Assembly (NCBI GenBank): GCA_019914945.1
Contig: CM034101.1
Coordinates: forward strand, 17,371,188-17,435,187
DNA from: Typha latifolia
Taxonomy: Eukaryota; Streptophyta; Magnoliopsida; Poales; Typhaceae
Reading direction: 5' to 3'
DNA: 64,000 nt
Shown: one piece after another, positions 11,437 to 22,458 of the stretch
Numbering within the stretch: position 1 is the stretch's first letter
Layout: every line of letters starts with the position of its first letter
The notes under the pieces: model-generated
Database searches by the model: none
Seen by the model: the letters and a program-made list of their open reading frames with translations, nothing else
What the model was told of the DNA's origin: nothing
Position numbers and translations under genes: made by a program

Positions 11437-13749
11437 TCAGCTATCCTCCACTAGAAGTGGAACCGCAATAGAACCTGAAATAGTGAGTAACCACAGAGAG
11501 AAAATTAGCTGGTAGGTTCTTGAATTTTGATGTCCTTCCTTCAAGAAGAAAAAGAGAAAAAAAGAAAAGAAGAGAAGACATGCTGTAATTTAACATTTAC
11601 CTTCAGCAGCTCCACTCTGCCTGGCATTTGAAGGACTTCGGCGCTGCTGTATTATGTGTGAAATTTCTGCTTTGACAAGAACAGATAAAAGTGCACCAGC
11701 AATAAATGCCCCAATCATAAGCATTTGGAACACTGCACTCCATCCCCTTCTTGAGATGAATCCAGTAAGAAGCGGCCCAAGAGCAGCACCAGCTGATCCT
11801 GTCCCGTCTATAATTGCAGTAACAGTTGCCAAAGCTCGAGAATCTCCCTTGAGAGAGCCGTGAGTACCAAGATCAGTGGAAACAGCAGTTGTTATGAGAG
11901 CATAAGGCCCATTGACAAATAAGCCAGCAATCATCATCAGCACAATGTTCGCAGACTTTGAAATGCTACCAAATGTATGGAAGGCATAAAGAGAAGGTAT
12001 TGCCAAGTACGTGAAGGTGGCCGCAGTAGTGGCCCTAGCATTAAGTTGGTCAGATATGAAACCAGCAAGGATTCCACCGATGATTCCCCCGACGTCAAAT
12101 AGAGTAGAAAGGTTTCCGGCGGTCTTGACAGACATGTACTCACCTCCTATAGCTGGAGTAGGATTCAAGCAGCAAATTAAAGTTTTGTTAATTCTTTGAC
12201 ATAGATATTGCTCAGACAAGCGAAACAACATTTACTGCAAATTTAAATGCTCTTATTTAGTGCATGATAATCTGACAAGACAAAGAACAAGTGAAAATAA
12301 TGGTTTCCAGTCAGAAAGTATAACTACCTTACCTAATACCAACCTAGGACTTCAATTAGCAGAGCCACCATTGCACATTTGTTAGTAATTCCAATCGCAA
12401 CGTTTCTCTTTTTCTTTTTCTTCTCTAAATTGCAGCCAAATTTTTCTACCAAAAATTCTTACAATGTAGACTCGCTAAACAAGCTAATTCTTCCACATCT
12501 TACCAATTAACCTGGTTACTCTTCAAATAACTTACGGGCATATTCTCTATAAGTGAGTATAAACCAAATTTATGTCATTGCAGCCACTGGAAATCACAAC
12601 AGTTACTTAGAAAAGAGTTGTCAATATATGTCAACAGCACACTTGCCTGCTTGCTGATGCTAACTTCAGCACAACATTTAGAACTTTTACAAAATTAACA
12701 GCCAATGCAACAGTTGACGAGGAACAAGTACCTGTCTGACTCAGATAAAACGGCAGCCAGTACAAAATTGTATAAGCTACAAGCTTCGAGAAGAAGAGGC
12801 AGAGGGCGAAAGGAATCACTCCCGGTATCAAGCAAGCCTTTACAATTCCAACAGCACCTCCTTTCTCCCCCTTCCCTCCTTCGCCTCCTCCAACACGCCC
12901 TTCCTCCTCATCTCCACCTCTACGCCGATTACCCTCCCGAGAACCGCTAAATCCAACATCCTCTGGGGACGACGCCAGAAACAAGTACACAACCAATCCT
13001 CCCAAAACAATCAAAGCCCCAGGAAGAATAAAAGACCACCCCCACCCATACTCTAGCACACTGGCAGCGAGCAGGGATCCCCCAATGTTCCCAACCGATG
13101 TGTGCGCGTTCCAGATCCCCATGATGAGCCCTCTCTTTCGCCCGCCGAACCAATTCCCGACCACCGCCACCACCGACGGCCATCCCGTTGCTTGGAGCAA
13201 TCCTGCAAGCATCTGGGTGGCGAGGTAGAAGCCGAAGGAATGGATTTGCCAAAAGTAGCCCATTCCGAAGAGGATCACAAAGGCGCCACTGCCGACCATG
13301 CCGGCCGCGAGGAAGAGGCGGAGGTCGAGGCGGTCACCGAGGTGGCCGGCGACGTACATACCTAAAACGAATCCACTAATTTAACCAATTAACACAAAAA
13401 GGTTAAACCTTTAGGGTGAAGAACGAACAACACCACCACCAACACGTGTACCTAAAGAGTAGCAGGCGAGGAAGGCGACGTCGATCTCGCCGAGCTTCGC
13501 GGTGCCGTCGGGGCCGTCGAAGGGGGCCCATCCTTTCCTGTGCGAATTACGATTGATCGGAGAAGGGGATGCCTCGGGGTAGAGGACGCTCTTGACGATG
13601 CTGGGGGGCTTGCGAGAAGCGTGGTAGCAAGCGTAGGCGATGAAGGTGAGGAAGAGGACGAGGACACGGTGGGCGTTGCGAGACCAGTCCTTGGCGCCGA
13701 GGCTGCGAGCTAGCTGAATCCCGGGAGGAGGAGATCGCGTCTTCTCCAT
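11437..13749 (-). CDS. glycerol-3-phosphate transporter (SLC37/GlpT-like, MFS)
   Basis: Four exons (minus strand): 13452-13749, 12732-13361, 11601-12152 and a 38-nt last exon 11437-11474; the sum is 1518 nt, 505 residues. Seen: N-terminal MFS half with HRVLVLFLTFIAYACYHASR and the MFS signature region GHLGDRLDLR; about 12 hydrophobic segments; GGEYMSVKTAGNLSTLFDVG at the start of exon 3. Plants have a small family (G3Pp1-5), some induced by phosphate starvation; the substrate is inferred from homology and could be another sugar phosphate. Between TM6 and TM7 lies a Gly/Glu/Arg/Lys-rich loop (GSREGNRRRGGDEEEGR and onward). The frame stays open upstream of the chosen ATG, but a TTTCAG acceptor just before it suggests a 5' UTR intron. 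Confidence 0.9.
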
Positions 13750-14029
13750 TGAAGAAGTAAACAAATCCTGAAATGGCGGTAGAAGATTGATCAGGTTGCG
13801 ATTTGGATTGTCGTTGATTTGGTTAAATAGATGGGAAAACACTTGAGGCCGGGATTGGAGAAGGGAACGAGGGAAGCGAGATGTATTGGGGACGAGCGAG
13901 ATGGAAGGCAGGGAGAGAGAGAAGAGAGAGGAGAGGTGACGAAGGGAAAGGTGTTGGGGTTTGAATGGAGGAGGGAAGGGCGAGAGAGGTGAGTCAGCGA
14001 GTGGGAAGGACAAAACGTGGCGTGTTCGG

Positions 14030-15002
14030 GGGAGAAGCTACTGCATGCATGTCTGCATGCAGTTGGATTGCAGGAGGTGTTTGTTACTGTGCTCACCGCA
14101 AATTACGTTAAAAATTAAGAATACATTTTCTTTTTTTTTAAAACCAAATTTAAACTTAAATTCTACCCCAGATACCTTAGTTAAACTTAAATTAAGAATA
14201 CCTTAGATAAGATAAGTGTGTGGTTGCAAGTGTATGTCCACAATCTAAGAATGCACAGCTACTCAGCTAGATTAGTTAATCCAAAACTTCCAACAATTAG
14301 TTTATGAGACACACTTGATTAGATTATGTAACAGTTTGTTTGATAGATATACTTAATCATAGGATTAGATAAAACAGCCAGTGCAGCTATCAAAATTCTT
14401 TTCACTCTAAACTGTAAGATGAAAAAAGTTTATGCATATATTATAGTATAATTTATGCATAAACTTATAAAAAATACTTCTATATAGATAATAATATATA
14501 AAAATGCTAGATGAAAAAATATGAGAGAAAAATACGTATTAGTAAACTAGTATCGAGATATGTTATTATTTAATAAATATACAAGTATGTAGATAATTAT
14601 ACTAGAATTAACTAATGCTTATTTTATAAATAAGTGAAGCCAAAGTCCCATATAAATATTATATTCCTTTCTAGCAAGTTGTTAGTAGCAACCAAACATA
14701 TAGAAAATTTATTGAAAAGTTTATGCATATATTATAGTATAATGTATATATGTTGAGGATGCTAATAATGAAGCCCATTTAAATCTTGTATGAATAAAAG
14801 ATTAGTTCTAATTTTTCTTAAGCTACTCAATCTAACAATGTATGTATAAAAACTTACCCACTAAACCAGAAAAAGATTACACAATTTATGTGCATTACTT
14901 ATCAATTCATACATGTTTGTAAGGGCCTCATGTAATTCGATTATATTTTACCTTTTAATTTAATATAGAAAATTAAGAGTATATATTTTTTATAGTCAAT
15001 AT
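14030..15002. other. AT-rich intergenic spacer with a direct repeat
   Basis: No gene recognised. A 34-35 bp AT-rich phrase beginning AAAAGTTTATGCATATATTA occurs at about 14424-14458 and again at about 14715-14748 in direct orientation. Confidence 0.5.
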
Positions 15003-15626
15003 TAGGGGTGTAAACCAGCCGAGAGCCCGGCTCTAATCAAGCTTGGATTGAAATTAATTTCGAACCTATCTTTGTGATCAAGCTTGAATTGAAATAATTT
15101 CAATCCGAGCCAATTTCGAACTCGAGCCAATTTTGAGCTTAAACGAGCTGTTCAATTAGCAATTTCAAGCCTTATCAATTTCAAACTATTTTCGAGCCTG
15201 AGCAAGCTTGAATTAATTTAGGCTTGAATCAAGCTCGAAATAAAACATAATTCAACTATAAAAATATAAATATTACTTAAATATAAATTACAAATAATAA
15301 AGATAAATGGGTTAGAAAACTACAAGCAACTATATAAATTATAAGTAATAAAAATAATTGTGTCAAGAAACAATAAACAACTAAAATGTAAATTACAAAT
15401 AATAAAGATAATTGTGTAAGAAAATAATGGATGAAACGGTTTTGATTTGATGGTTCATATTAATTTAATATTACTCATATTATATATATATATATATTCG
15501 AGTCTTATCGAGCCAACTCGATCGAGTCAGCTCAGCATCAAGTTTGGCTCAAATTTAATTTCGAACATAGCTTTAATGATCGAGCATTATCGAGTTGAGC
15601 TCAGCTCGATTATTTTGACAGCCATA
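15003..15626. mobile_element. non-autonomous hAT-like element
   Basis: Ends TAGGGGTGTAAACC and, inverted, TATGGCTGTCAAAA, match at 9 of 14 positions. Flanks are GTCAATAT (14995-15002) and GTTAATAT (15627-15634), an 8-bp target-site duplication with one mismatch, as expected for hAT. The interior has repeated GAGC/CTCGA words in both orientations near the ends and no transposase frame. Identification is by end structure only. Confidence 0.65.
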
Positions 15627-15852
15627 GTTAATATATATTTTATTATAATAAAGTGCAAACAAATTATATGTGCGGTGAGTTTATTATTAATAATTGATAA
15701 ATTAAATGTAATTAAGTTGAAAAGCAAAGCCCCTGTTTGTAAGTAAAATTGTTTTGATCCGTATTTGCTAAGTGATTAAAAAGTGGAATTATATTGCAAA
15801 TTATCCTAGCGAGCACGTTTGTATTCCGACCCATTTGACTGACTCTTCCCCA

Positions 15853-15861
15853 TTTATATAC
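15853..15861 (+). promoter_or_regulatory. TATA box of MAGO
   Basis: TTTATATAC about 65 nt before the MAGO start codon; distance and sequence fit a core promoter. Confidence 0.55.
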
Positions 15862-15921
15862 AGACCGGTGTGGGGAACCAGCAAAGACGGCAAGGAGGAG
15901 AAGCGAGGGAGAGGTCTAACA

Positions 15922-18159
15922 ATGGCGGCGAATGAGCAGCAGGACGAGTTCTACCTGCGTTACTACGTGGGTCACAAGGGAAAGTTCGGACACGAGTTCT
16001 TGGAGTTCGAGTTCCGCCCCGACGGCAAGCTCCGCTACGCGAACAACTCTAACTACAAGAACGACACCATGATCCGCAAGGAGGTCTTCGTCACCCCTGC
16101 CGTCCTCCGCGAGTGCCGCCGTATCATCGCCGACTCAGAGGTCCCCCCTTTTTCATCTTCTTCCTTCCTAGGGTTTTGCTTGGCCCCAGTCGAGGCTCTA
16201 TTCTAGGGTTCGTGAGATCTTGGTTGGTTATTCTTCTTAGAGTTTTGGTAGGTTTAGGGTTTGCAACATTTCGGGTTGGGTTAGGGTTTTAGTCGAACAA
16301 ATTATTTGGGTGTTGAGAGTTTTTGTGCGATATCGTGGTTTAATGAGCAGTTTGATCTGTTTAAGATTATTCCTCGCAATCTTGGTGGTTCTACGGTGGG
16401 GTTTTCGATCTAGGGTTCTCGGGATTTAGGGTTTCATTTACATGTGTTCTCAGGAGTATGAATTGATTTCTTGTTTTGGAAACCAAATTCGAGGGTTTTC
16501 TTTTGTCTTACTTTTCATGTTTGATTGTTGAATTAATAATGTTACGATTTGGTGGTTTTTACAGATAATGAAGGAAGATGACAACAACTGGCCTGAGCCG
16601 GATAGGGTTGGAAGGCAGGAATTGGAGATCGTGATGGGAAACGAACACATTTCTTTTACTACTTCAAAGATTGGATCCCTGGTTGATGTCCAGACAAGCA
16701 AGGATCCTGAAGGTCTTCGAATCTTCTATTACCTTGTTCAGGTATGTATGCATGAAAGTGTTTTATAAACTATTTTTTCTTGGTGTTTGTTCTAGTGTTG
16801 TGAATTGCTATTTTTCTAGCTAATAGTTGTGGAACAGTCTTGTCATAGATATACAGTATGCTTTGTTTACTGTAACTTTTTCACTGCAAAGTAGAATTCA
16901 TTTTGCTGAAAGAAGATAACATAGATTATGCGTGATGGATAGCATCCTTTGGGAGATGGATAGGCTTATTTGGGTCATTAGTTTGTTGGTATTTATCTAT
17001 TTTGTTCTTTAACAAACTAGAAATTCATTTAGCTAGTCAACGTCGTACTTTCTTTGATGTGGGTATGACTTAATTTCATAAATGGACCTGTTTCTTGGAT
17101 GTGAGAATGCATTCCATTGGTAAAGGGCGCTTGAGTTCCTTGCATAATATGAAAGTGAACTAACTAAATGTGATTGAAATCTTTGCAAGCAAGTATCTCT
17201 AGATTGCAACTTATGCACGAATACCGTCCACTTGACCAATCCTATTATTAAAGTCTAGGACTCCCAAGTGTAGGATAAAATTACTCTGTCACGTATGTTT
17301 ACCTCATCTGTCATGTTTCACCTAGTAGGATTGACGACATGCCCTTTAGTTGTACAACGGAGCTAGCTAATACTCTGTAGCTACTTATTATTTCTGATTC
17401 TTTCAATCCTTCATGCTGCGATTTTCGTTATTATCTTCTTGGTATTAGCTGTAGCTACTGATTATTTGTTATGTTTTCTTTGGCTAAATGGAAATTTATG
17501 CATGACGAGTTATCATGATGGAATATTTTTATTCCTTGAGAGTTGTGATCAGTGATATTCTTGGCACTTCTTGCTTCCTCTTACCAATTTTATGTCATCT
17601 CGGTGCTTTTGTTTTCTACTTTATTTCCAATTACTATAAGTTGCCTTCGCAGTTCTAGTAATGCCATATAAAGATCCCAAACTTTACATTGGTTGATATT
17701 TTACTGTCATTTTCTTTTGCTTTGGTCCTGGTCTTTAGTACCATTATTGTAATCTTTTGATGCTACTATTTAATTCTATTTCCATAACATTATGTAATGA
17801 CAGTAATGTTGTACGTTTCAGTTGTTTCTGTTTATTTGATAGGTTTAATCAGTGAGGGCAGTTTGTAAATTTGACTTTTCAGTGTTTTCTCTTGTTCAAA
17901 GTTTGAGTTATGTGAAGAGACATTTGATGATCTAAAAAATGAGTGACAAAAGAATTGCAGCAGATTTCTCTTTCAACAATAGTAGGTCTCCAGGACATAA
18001 GCTTTTTATCTCTACTCACTTCATTTTCAATAAAGATTACGATATTCTGTCACTTTATTTGTTGGTTTCGTTTTTACAAGGTCTTCACAAATTTAATGGC
18101 TGACGCCCTTTGCAGGAGTGGCTTCATCTTTACCCTTCTTACTCGTTTCTCTGTGTTCT

Positions 18160-18191
<32 letters not shown>

Positions 18192-18353
18192 GATGTATTC
18201 TCATGGTTTTATTTTCTTTTCTCACAACTCAAATGCTCTTCTATGATTTTTGATATCTAACATTCTGTGGTTTTTTCTTGTGTGCAGGATCTGAAGTGCT
18301 TTGTGTTTTCTCTGATTTCACTGCATTTCAAAATTAAGCCTATTCAGTCCTAA
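15922..18353 (+). CDS. MAGO: MAGO NASHI, exon junction complex core subunit
   Basis: Three exons, 15922-16140, 16565-16741 and 18288-18353, give 153 residues (family about 150). Seen: [20 protein letters not shown] at the N terminus, [19 protein letters not shown] in exon 2, [15 protein letters not shown] at the C terminus, all near-invariant in the family. MAGO pairs with Y14 and clamps eIF4A3 on spliced mRNA in the nucleus, marking exon junctions. The donor of intron 1 reads GAG/GTCCCC, an atypical +3 base; the exon border is nonetheless fixed by family conservation (SE-IMKED). The last intron is 1.5 kb. Confidence 0.96.
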
Positions 18354-19325
18354 GTTCATGATTGCCTCTTTTTGAATATTGAGGTCTGGTCTCCGGTTTA
18401 AGTGTGAAACATGTATAATTGACGTGTGCTCTTTCCAAATTTGAGTCTGCTTCCCTAGTGAATTTGTAGCGTGTATGTTAGACATTTTTCAGAATTCTGC
18501 TTTACTGCCTGACACCAAAACTGAGGATGCTTTACTGATTCAGATATCTTTTGGAATTTCTAAATTTATGATGATTTGTCATGTGTATTATCCTTTTTTT
18601 TTATTTTTTAAGTCTCGTCCAATCTATAGCAAAGAAGTAGCATATCTAGAGATGATGAATTTGAAGTCCTCTTATACTGATGGTGCATATTTCCCCCTCT
18701 TACTGAGGGTAAGCACCAGTGGCTGCCTGTGAAGATAGTTGTCTTGAGACTAGGGAGGCAAATCTCAGCATTTCATTGAGAAACATGAGACGTAGATTTA
18801 CAAGTTGTAGAAAATAGAAGAAGGTATTTAGAAGGAAATAAAAATTTCCAGCTCCTATGTAGTATTTGATTCCTGGATCATGAATGCCTCATCTCAAGCC
18901 CCAAGATATTGAATTATTTGACTATTGTACTGGGTTTGTACATTAACTAACAAAATTTCACTATTGGATTATGCATTAACCAGCAAAATCGAATCATAAT
19001 TTCCCCCCCCCCACCTACGTGTTTAAACTTTAAATTAAAGTCAGGAGTTAGTCGGACCAAGTCTGATCGAGCTCCACCTGGCCTGATCCATTGCGATCTT
19101 TGTTCCGGTCGCGCCAAGCCTTGAACCCATCTGTAGCCACCCAAGCCGTACCCGCAGCGCATCCTCTTCCTTCTTTTTATCCGCTTATCTCCAGAAGATA
19201 AGAGCATTCTCTTCCTCCTTTCTTCTTTTCCCCACTCCATTCCTCTCGTTCTCAGCTCCAAATGCTTCCGCTCTACTTCTAAAATTTGGAACCCGGTCCG
19301 TCATTTTCGTCCTATCGCAAATCTC
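18354..19325. other. MAGO 3' flank and L19 5' flank
   Basis: No gene recognised. A poly-C tract lies near 19005-19012. The pyrimidine-rich stretch before 19326 is probably the L19 promoter and 5' UTR. Confidence 0.5.
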
Positions 19326-21754
19326 ATGGCCTCCGCCGCCGCGGTCTTCTCTCTCCCCACGGTTTCCCTCCGTACCCCGAAGCCAGCCTTCGCCCTCTTC
19401 TCCTCTGCTGCTCCCAACTGCCTCTCGATCTCTAGGGCTCCTTCTTCCGTATTTGTGTCGACCATCCTACCTTCCTTGATTCTCCGGGGCAGGGAATCGG
19501 CGGTGGCAATTGTGAGATCGACTCCGGATGACGAGGGAACGGTCGGAGATGTCGAGGTGGCCGTGGAGGGAGAGGAGACCGGAGAGACCGTCGGGGCCGA
19601 GACGCAAGAGGAGGATTCCAGTGCTTCTACTGCAGAAGAGGAGGAGAAGCCTCCGAGAAAGCGAAGGGTTAAGCTAGGAGATATCATGGGGGTAAAATTT
19701 TGCAACCTTTCGTCTTATTGTTTGAATTAATTGAGCGGTAGTTGATGGTATTTAACTGCTTTGGGTTGGGTAGATTTTGAACAAGAGAGCGGTTGAGGCC
19801 GCGGAGAAGGAGAAGGCGGTGCCAGACCTCAGGACCGGCGATGTTGTGGAGATAAAACTGGTAAATTTTATTCTTCTTGGCCTTGTATTACTATGATTTG
19901 GTGGTCTATGAATGCTTTGCGTCTGGATGCAACTGGAGTGCAGGAAGTACCTGAGAATAGGCGGCGGTTGTCCATTTATAAAGGTATAGTCATATCGAAG
20001 CAAAATGCGGGGATCCATACTACAATCCGCATTCGGAGAATCATTGCTGGTATTGGTGTTGAAATTGTGTTCCCTGTGTAAGTTCTCAATTATTCCCTCT
20101 GATTCTCTCCATTCAAACATTATTTTACTGTAGTAATCATGTGAGCTATTTATTGGCTAATTGCATTTTAGCACATAACTGGCTGATGGTGTTTGTATGT
20201 GCCATTTCCCTGTGCGTGTTAATGCTAGCAATTTTTTTGATGAAATGTTGAGGAAGTGTGTTGTACGATTGTATTTTGCCAAACAGAAGTACAATGAGTC
20301 AAGGCGTGGATTATAGATTTTTCAGGATAACATATCGAAGGTTATGGCCTTGTAGATTGCTCTATCTATATCTACTTAAATTTGATGGTATACTTGGCTG
20401 AACTTTGAGGTTAGATCTCCATGAATACATTCATCACAATAAATTTAATACATTTAATATACACTGATATGTTTTCAATCTGGAATATCATTAGATATTA
20501 CTAGAGAATTTGTTTATGTTAGAGAAATCATCTTCCATGGAAAGGCTTCTAGGATTTCTTGCTTTATATCTTAAAAAAGTTTCCTTGCTGGCTCCATTCT
20601 TTCGTATGATCATGATAAAAAAAACTGAAATAGTAAAGTTTCATGTTTGAACCATTTTTGTTCTGTTGGGTTTGAGAAATTTTGAACTCCTTTACCGCTA
20701 ATGATTTTGGTAGTTCCTTCCTAACAATTACTCCTATCATGTAACTTTTTTCCATTTGACAACTGCCACCAGTATGCTGTTGAAAAGTATTCAGCCTTGT
20801 CTTTGTGAAACCATGCTGCTCTCCCTGATTGTCGTTTTACAAACACTATATCATTGACACACTTTGATCTGATATTTTGTCAATTATAATGTGGGCCCTC
20901 TTCATGAAATACCATCTTTAGACTTGACAAAAAGCAACAATATTATTTAGGCTCAACAAAACCTTGCTTATTTTCTTAATATTATTGTGACTTTTGCCAC
21001 ATTCTTAAGATCTAGTGTCAATTTTAGTAGATGCATGTTTCAAGAAACCTCAGGTACTGTTTTATGCTTTTTTTCCCCCTAAAGATGACTAGTAAATTGC
21101 TTAGTAGTGAAGCCAATCGAAGTGCAGTGGAACCTCTCTCCTGTCAGTCTATTACTAATTTCTCGTTGGTTGGTACCCTCTCTCATGCTGCCCACTCTAG
21201 ATAGGCATTCATCCCAGTTCTGGTGTCTGCTAATTCAACAATGCAGAATAACATATTTCCTTGTAGACAAACACTATAAACATGTGAGTTTTGGATATTT
21301 CTGCTGTTCTTAGTGAGTGTTTTGGTATGCAACTCATGGCAGTTGATCCATGAAATGAACTTCACAACTCAGCTATAATTTATTTAAGTTTGGATACTCC
21401 GAAAAACTAGTTTACATTTTAAATTTTCAAATGGACCTCTTGGTATCTAAATACAATAGGAGGGCTAAACTGGTAGTCTATACATTCAGAAACTTTTATA
21501 TTATTTTAGAATCCCTCAACTTTATATGGAGAAGTTGAGATGCTTATCTTTGTAGCTAGTTAGTTTATGTGCAGTGTTGCGACCTACTCTTGCATCAGGT
21601 GGAGACAAGCAGGAAGCTAATGCGAACACATTGGTTCTATTTCAGGTACTCCCCTAACATCAAGGAGATCAAGGTTGTTAGTCACAGGAAGGTGAGGAGA
21701 GCAAGGTTGTACTACTTGAGAGACAAGCTTCCGCGGCTATCTACCTTCAAGTAA
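19326..21754 (+). CDS. RPL19: plastid 50S ribosomal protein L19 (bL19c)
   Basis: Four exons, 19326-19691, 19774-19860, 19944-20077 and 21646-21754; the sum is 696 nt, 231 residues. Seen: Ser/Ala/Pro-rich N terminus typical of a chloroplast transit peptide, an acidic linker ([13 protein letters not shown]), then the bacterial-type L19 domain with [45 protein letters not shown] and the C-terminal [11 protein letters not shown]...[10 protein letters not shown]19 sits at the 30S/50S interface of plastid ribosomes. Family length in plants is about 230. Its neighbour at 22459 also looks plastid-targeted, with no evidence of a functional link. Confidence 0.94.
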
Positions 21755-22458
21755 AATCGGAAGCCAAGCAGTTGTTTCGATAGGCATTTCAAATTTCCCT
21801 ATGTAAAAGCAAATTGTGTATCTTTTGAATGTCGGCTTTCCATGGACATCTCTTACTAATTTCCAGATCTTTGATTTAGGAGAACATATTTTTGTTCTGT
21901 GCGCGGTATTGATTCTTCTTCTCCTGTATGATCCCTGTTTACTTCTGGATTTGAGTCCGCTCAATTTGAACCTAAAGAGAATGTGATATTGTGATCATGG
22001 CAAGCTATTCAGGAAGATTCATATGATGAATTTTGAATATAATTATCGTACGTCGAAGTCTTTCGTTTGCTTTATGTACTCTTTTTCTACTCTTTTTTAC
22101 CCTTTTCTGAGAAAGGTTGATTCATGTACTTTAGTATCCACAATCAGACATGAAACAGTGAAGAGATTGGATACTGAACTTTTCCATTCCACTGATTATA
22201 TCGTGACGAACAGAGACTTTGATTGTACCTGTAAATATGGGTATTTATATCTCTATTATCTTCGAAATATCGACTGAGACGATAAAATATTGGGCAATTT
22301 TGTGTGTATTTATCTGTTTTTTTTTTCCTTACTTTGACTCGTGGCATCCAAACGGCGCATCTCGTCCTCCTCGCGAATCCAAACCTTTCGTCTCTCCTTT
22401 CCTCTTTCTACCTCTTTCACTTCCACTTCTGTTTTCCTTTGAAATTCTCTCTCTCAGC

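Noticed and set aside
13750..14013. Upstream in-frame extension of the glycerol-3-phosphate transporter
   Set aside because: CT-rich leader-like sequence with a splice acceptor just before the chosen ATG; the protein start MEKTRSPPPG is a better fit to the family.
22219..22458. Earlier start for the plastid protein of unknown function
   Set aside because: The upstream codons are AT-rich and hydrophobic without transit features; the ATG at 22459 begins a clear transit-peptide composition.
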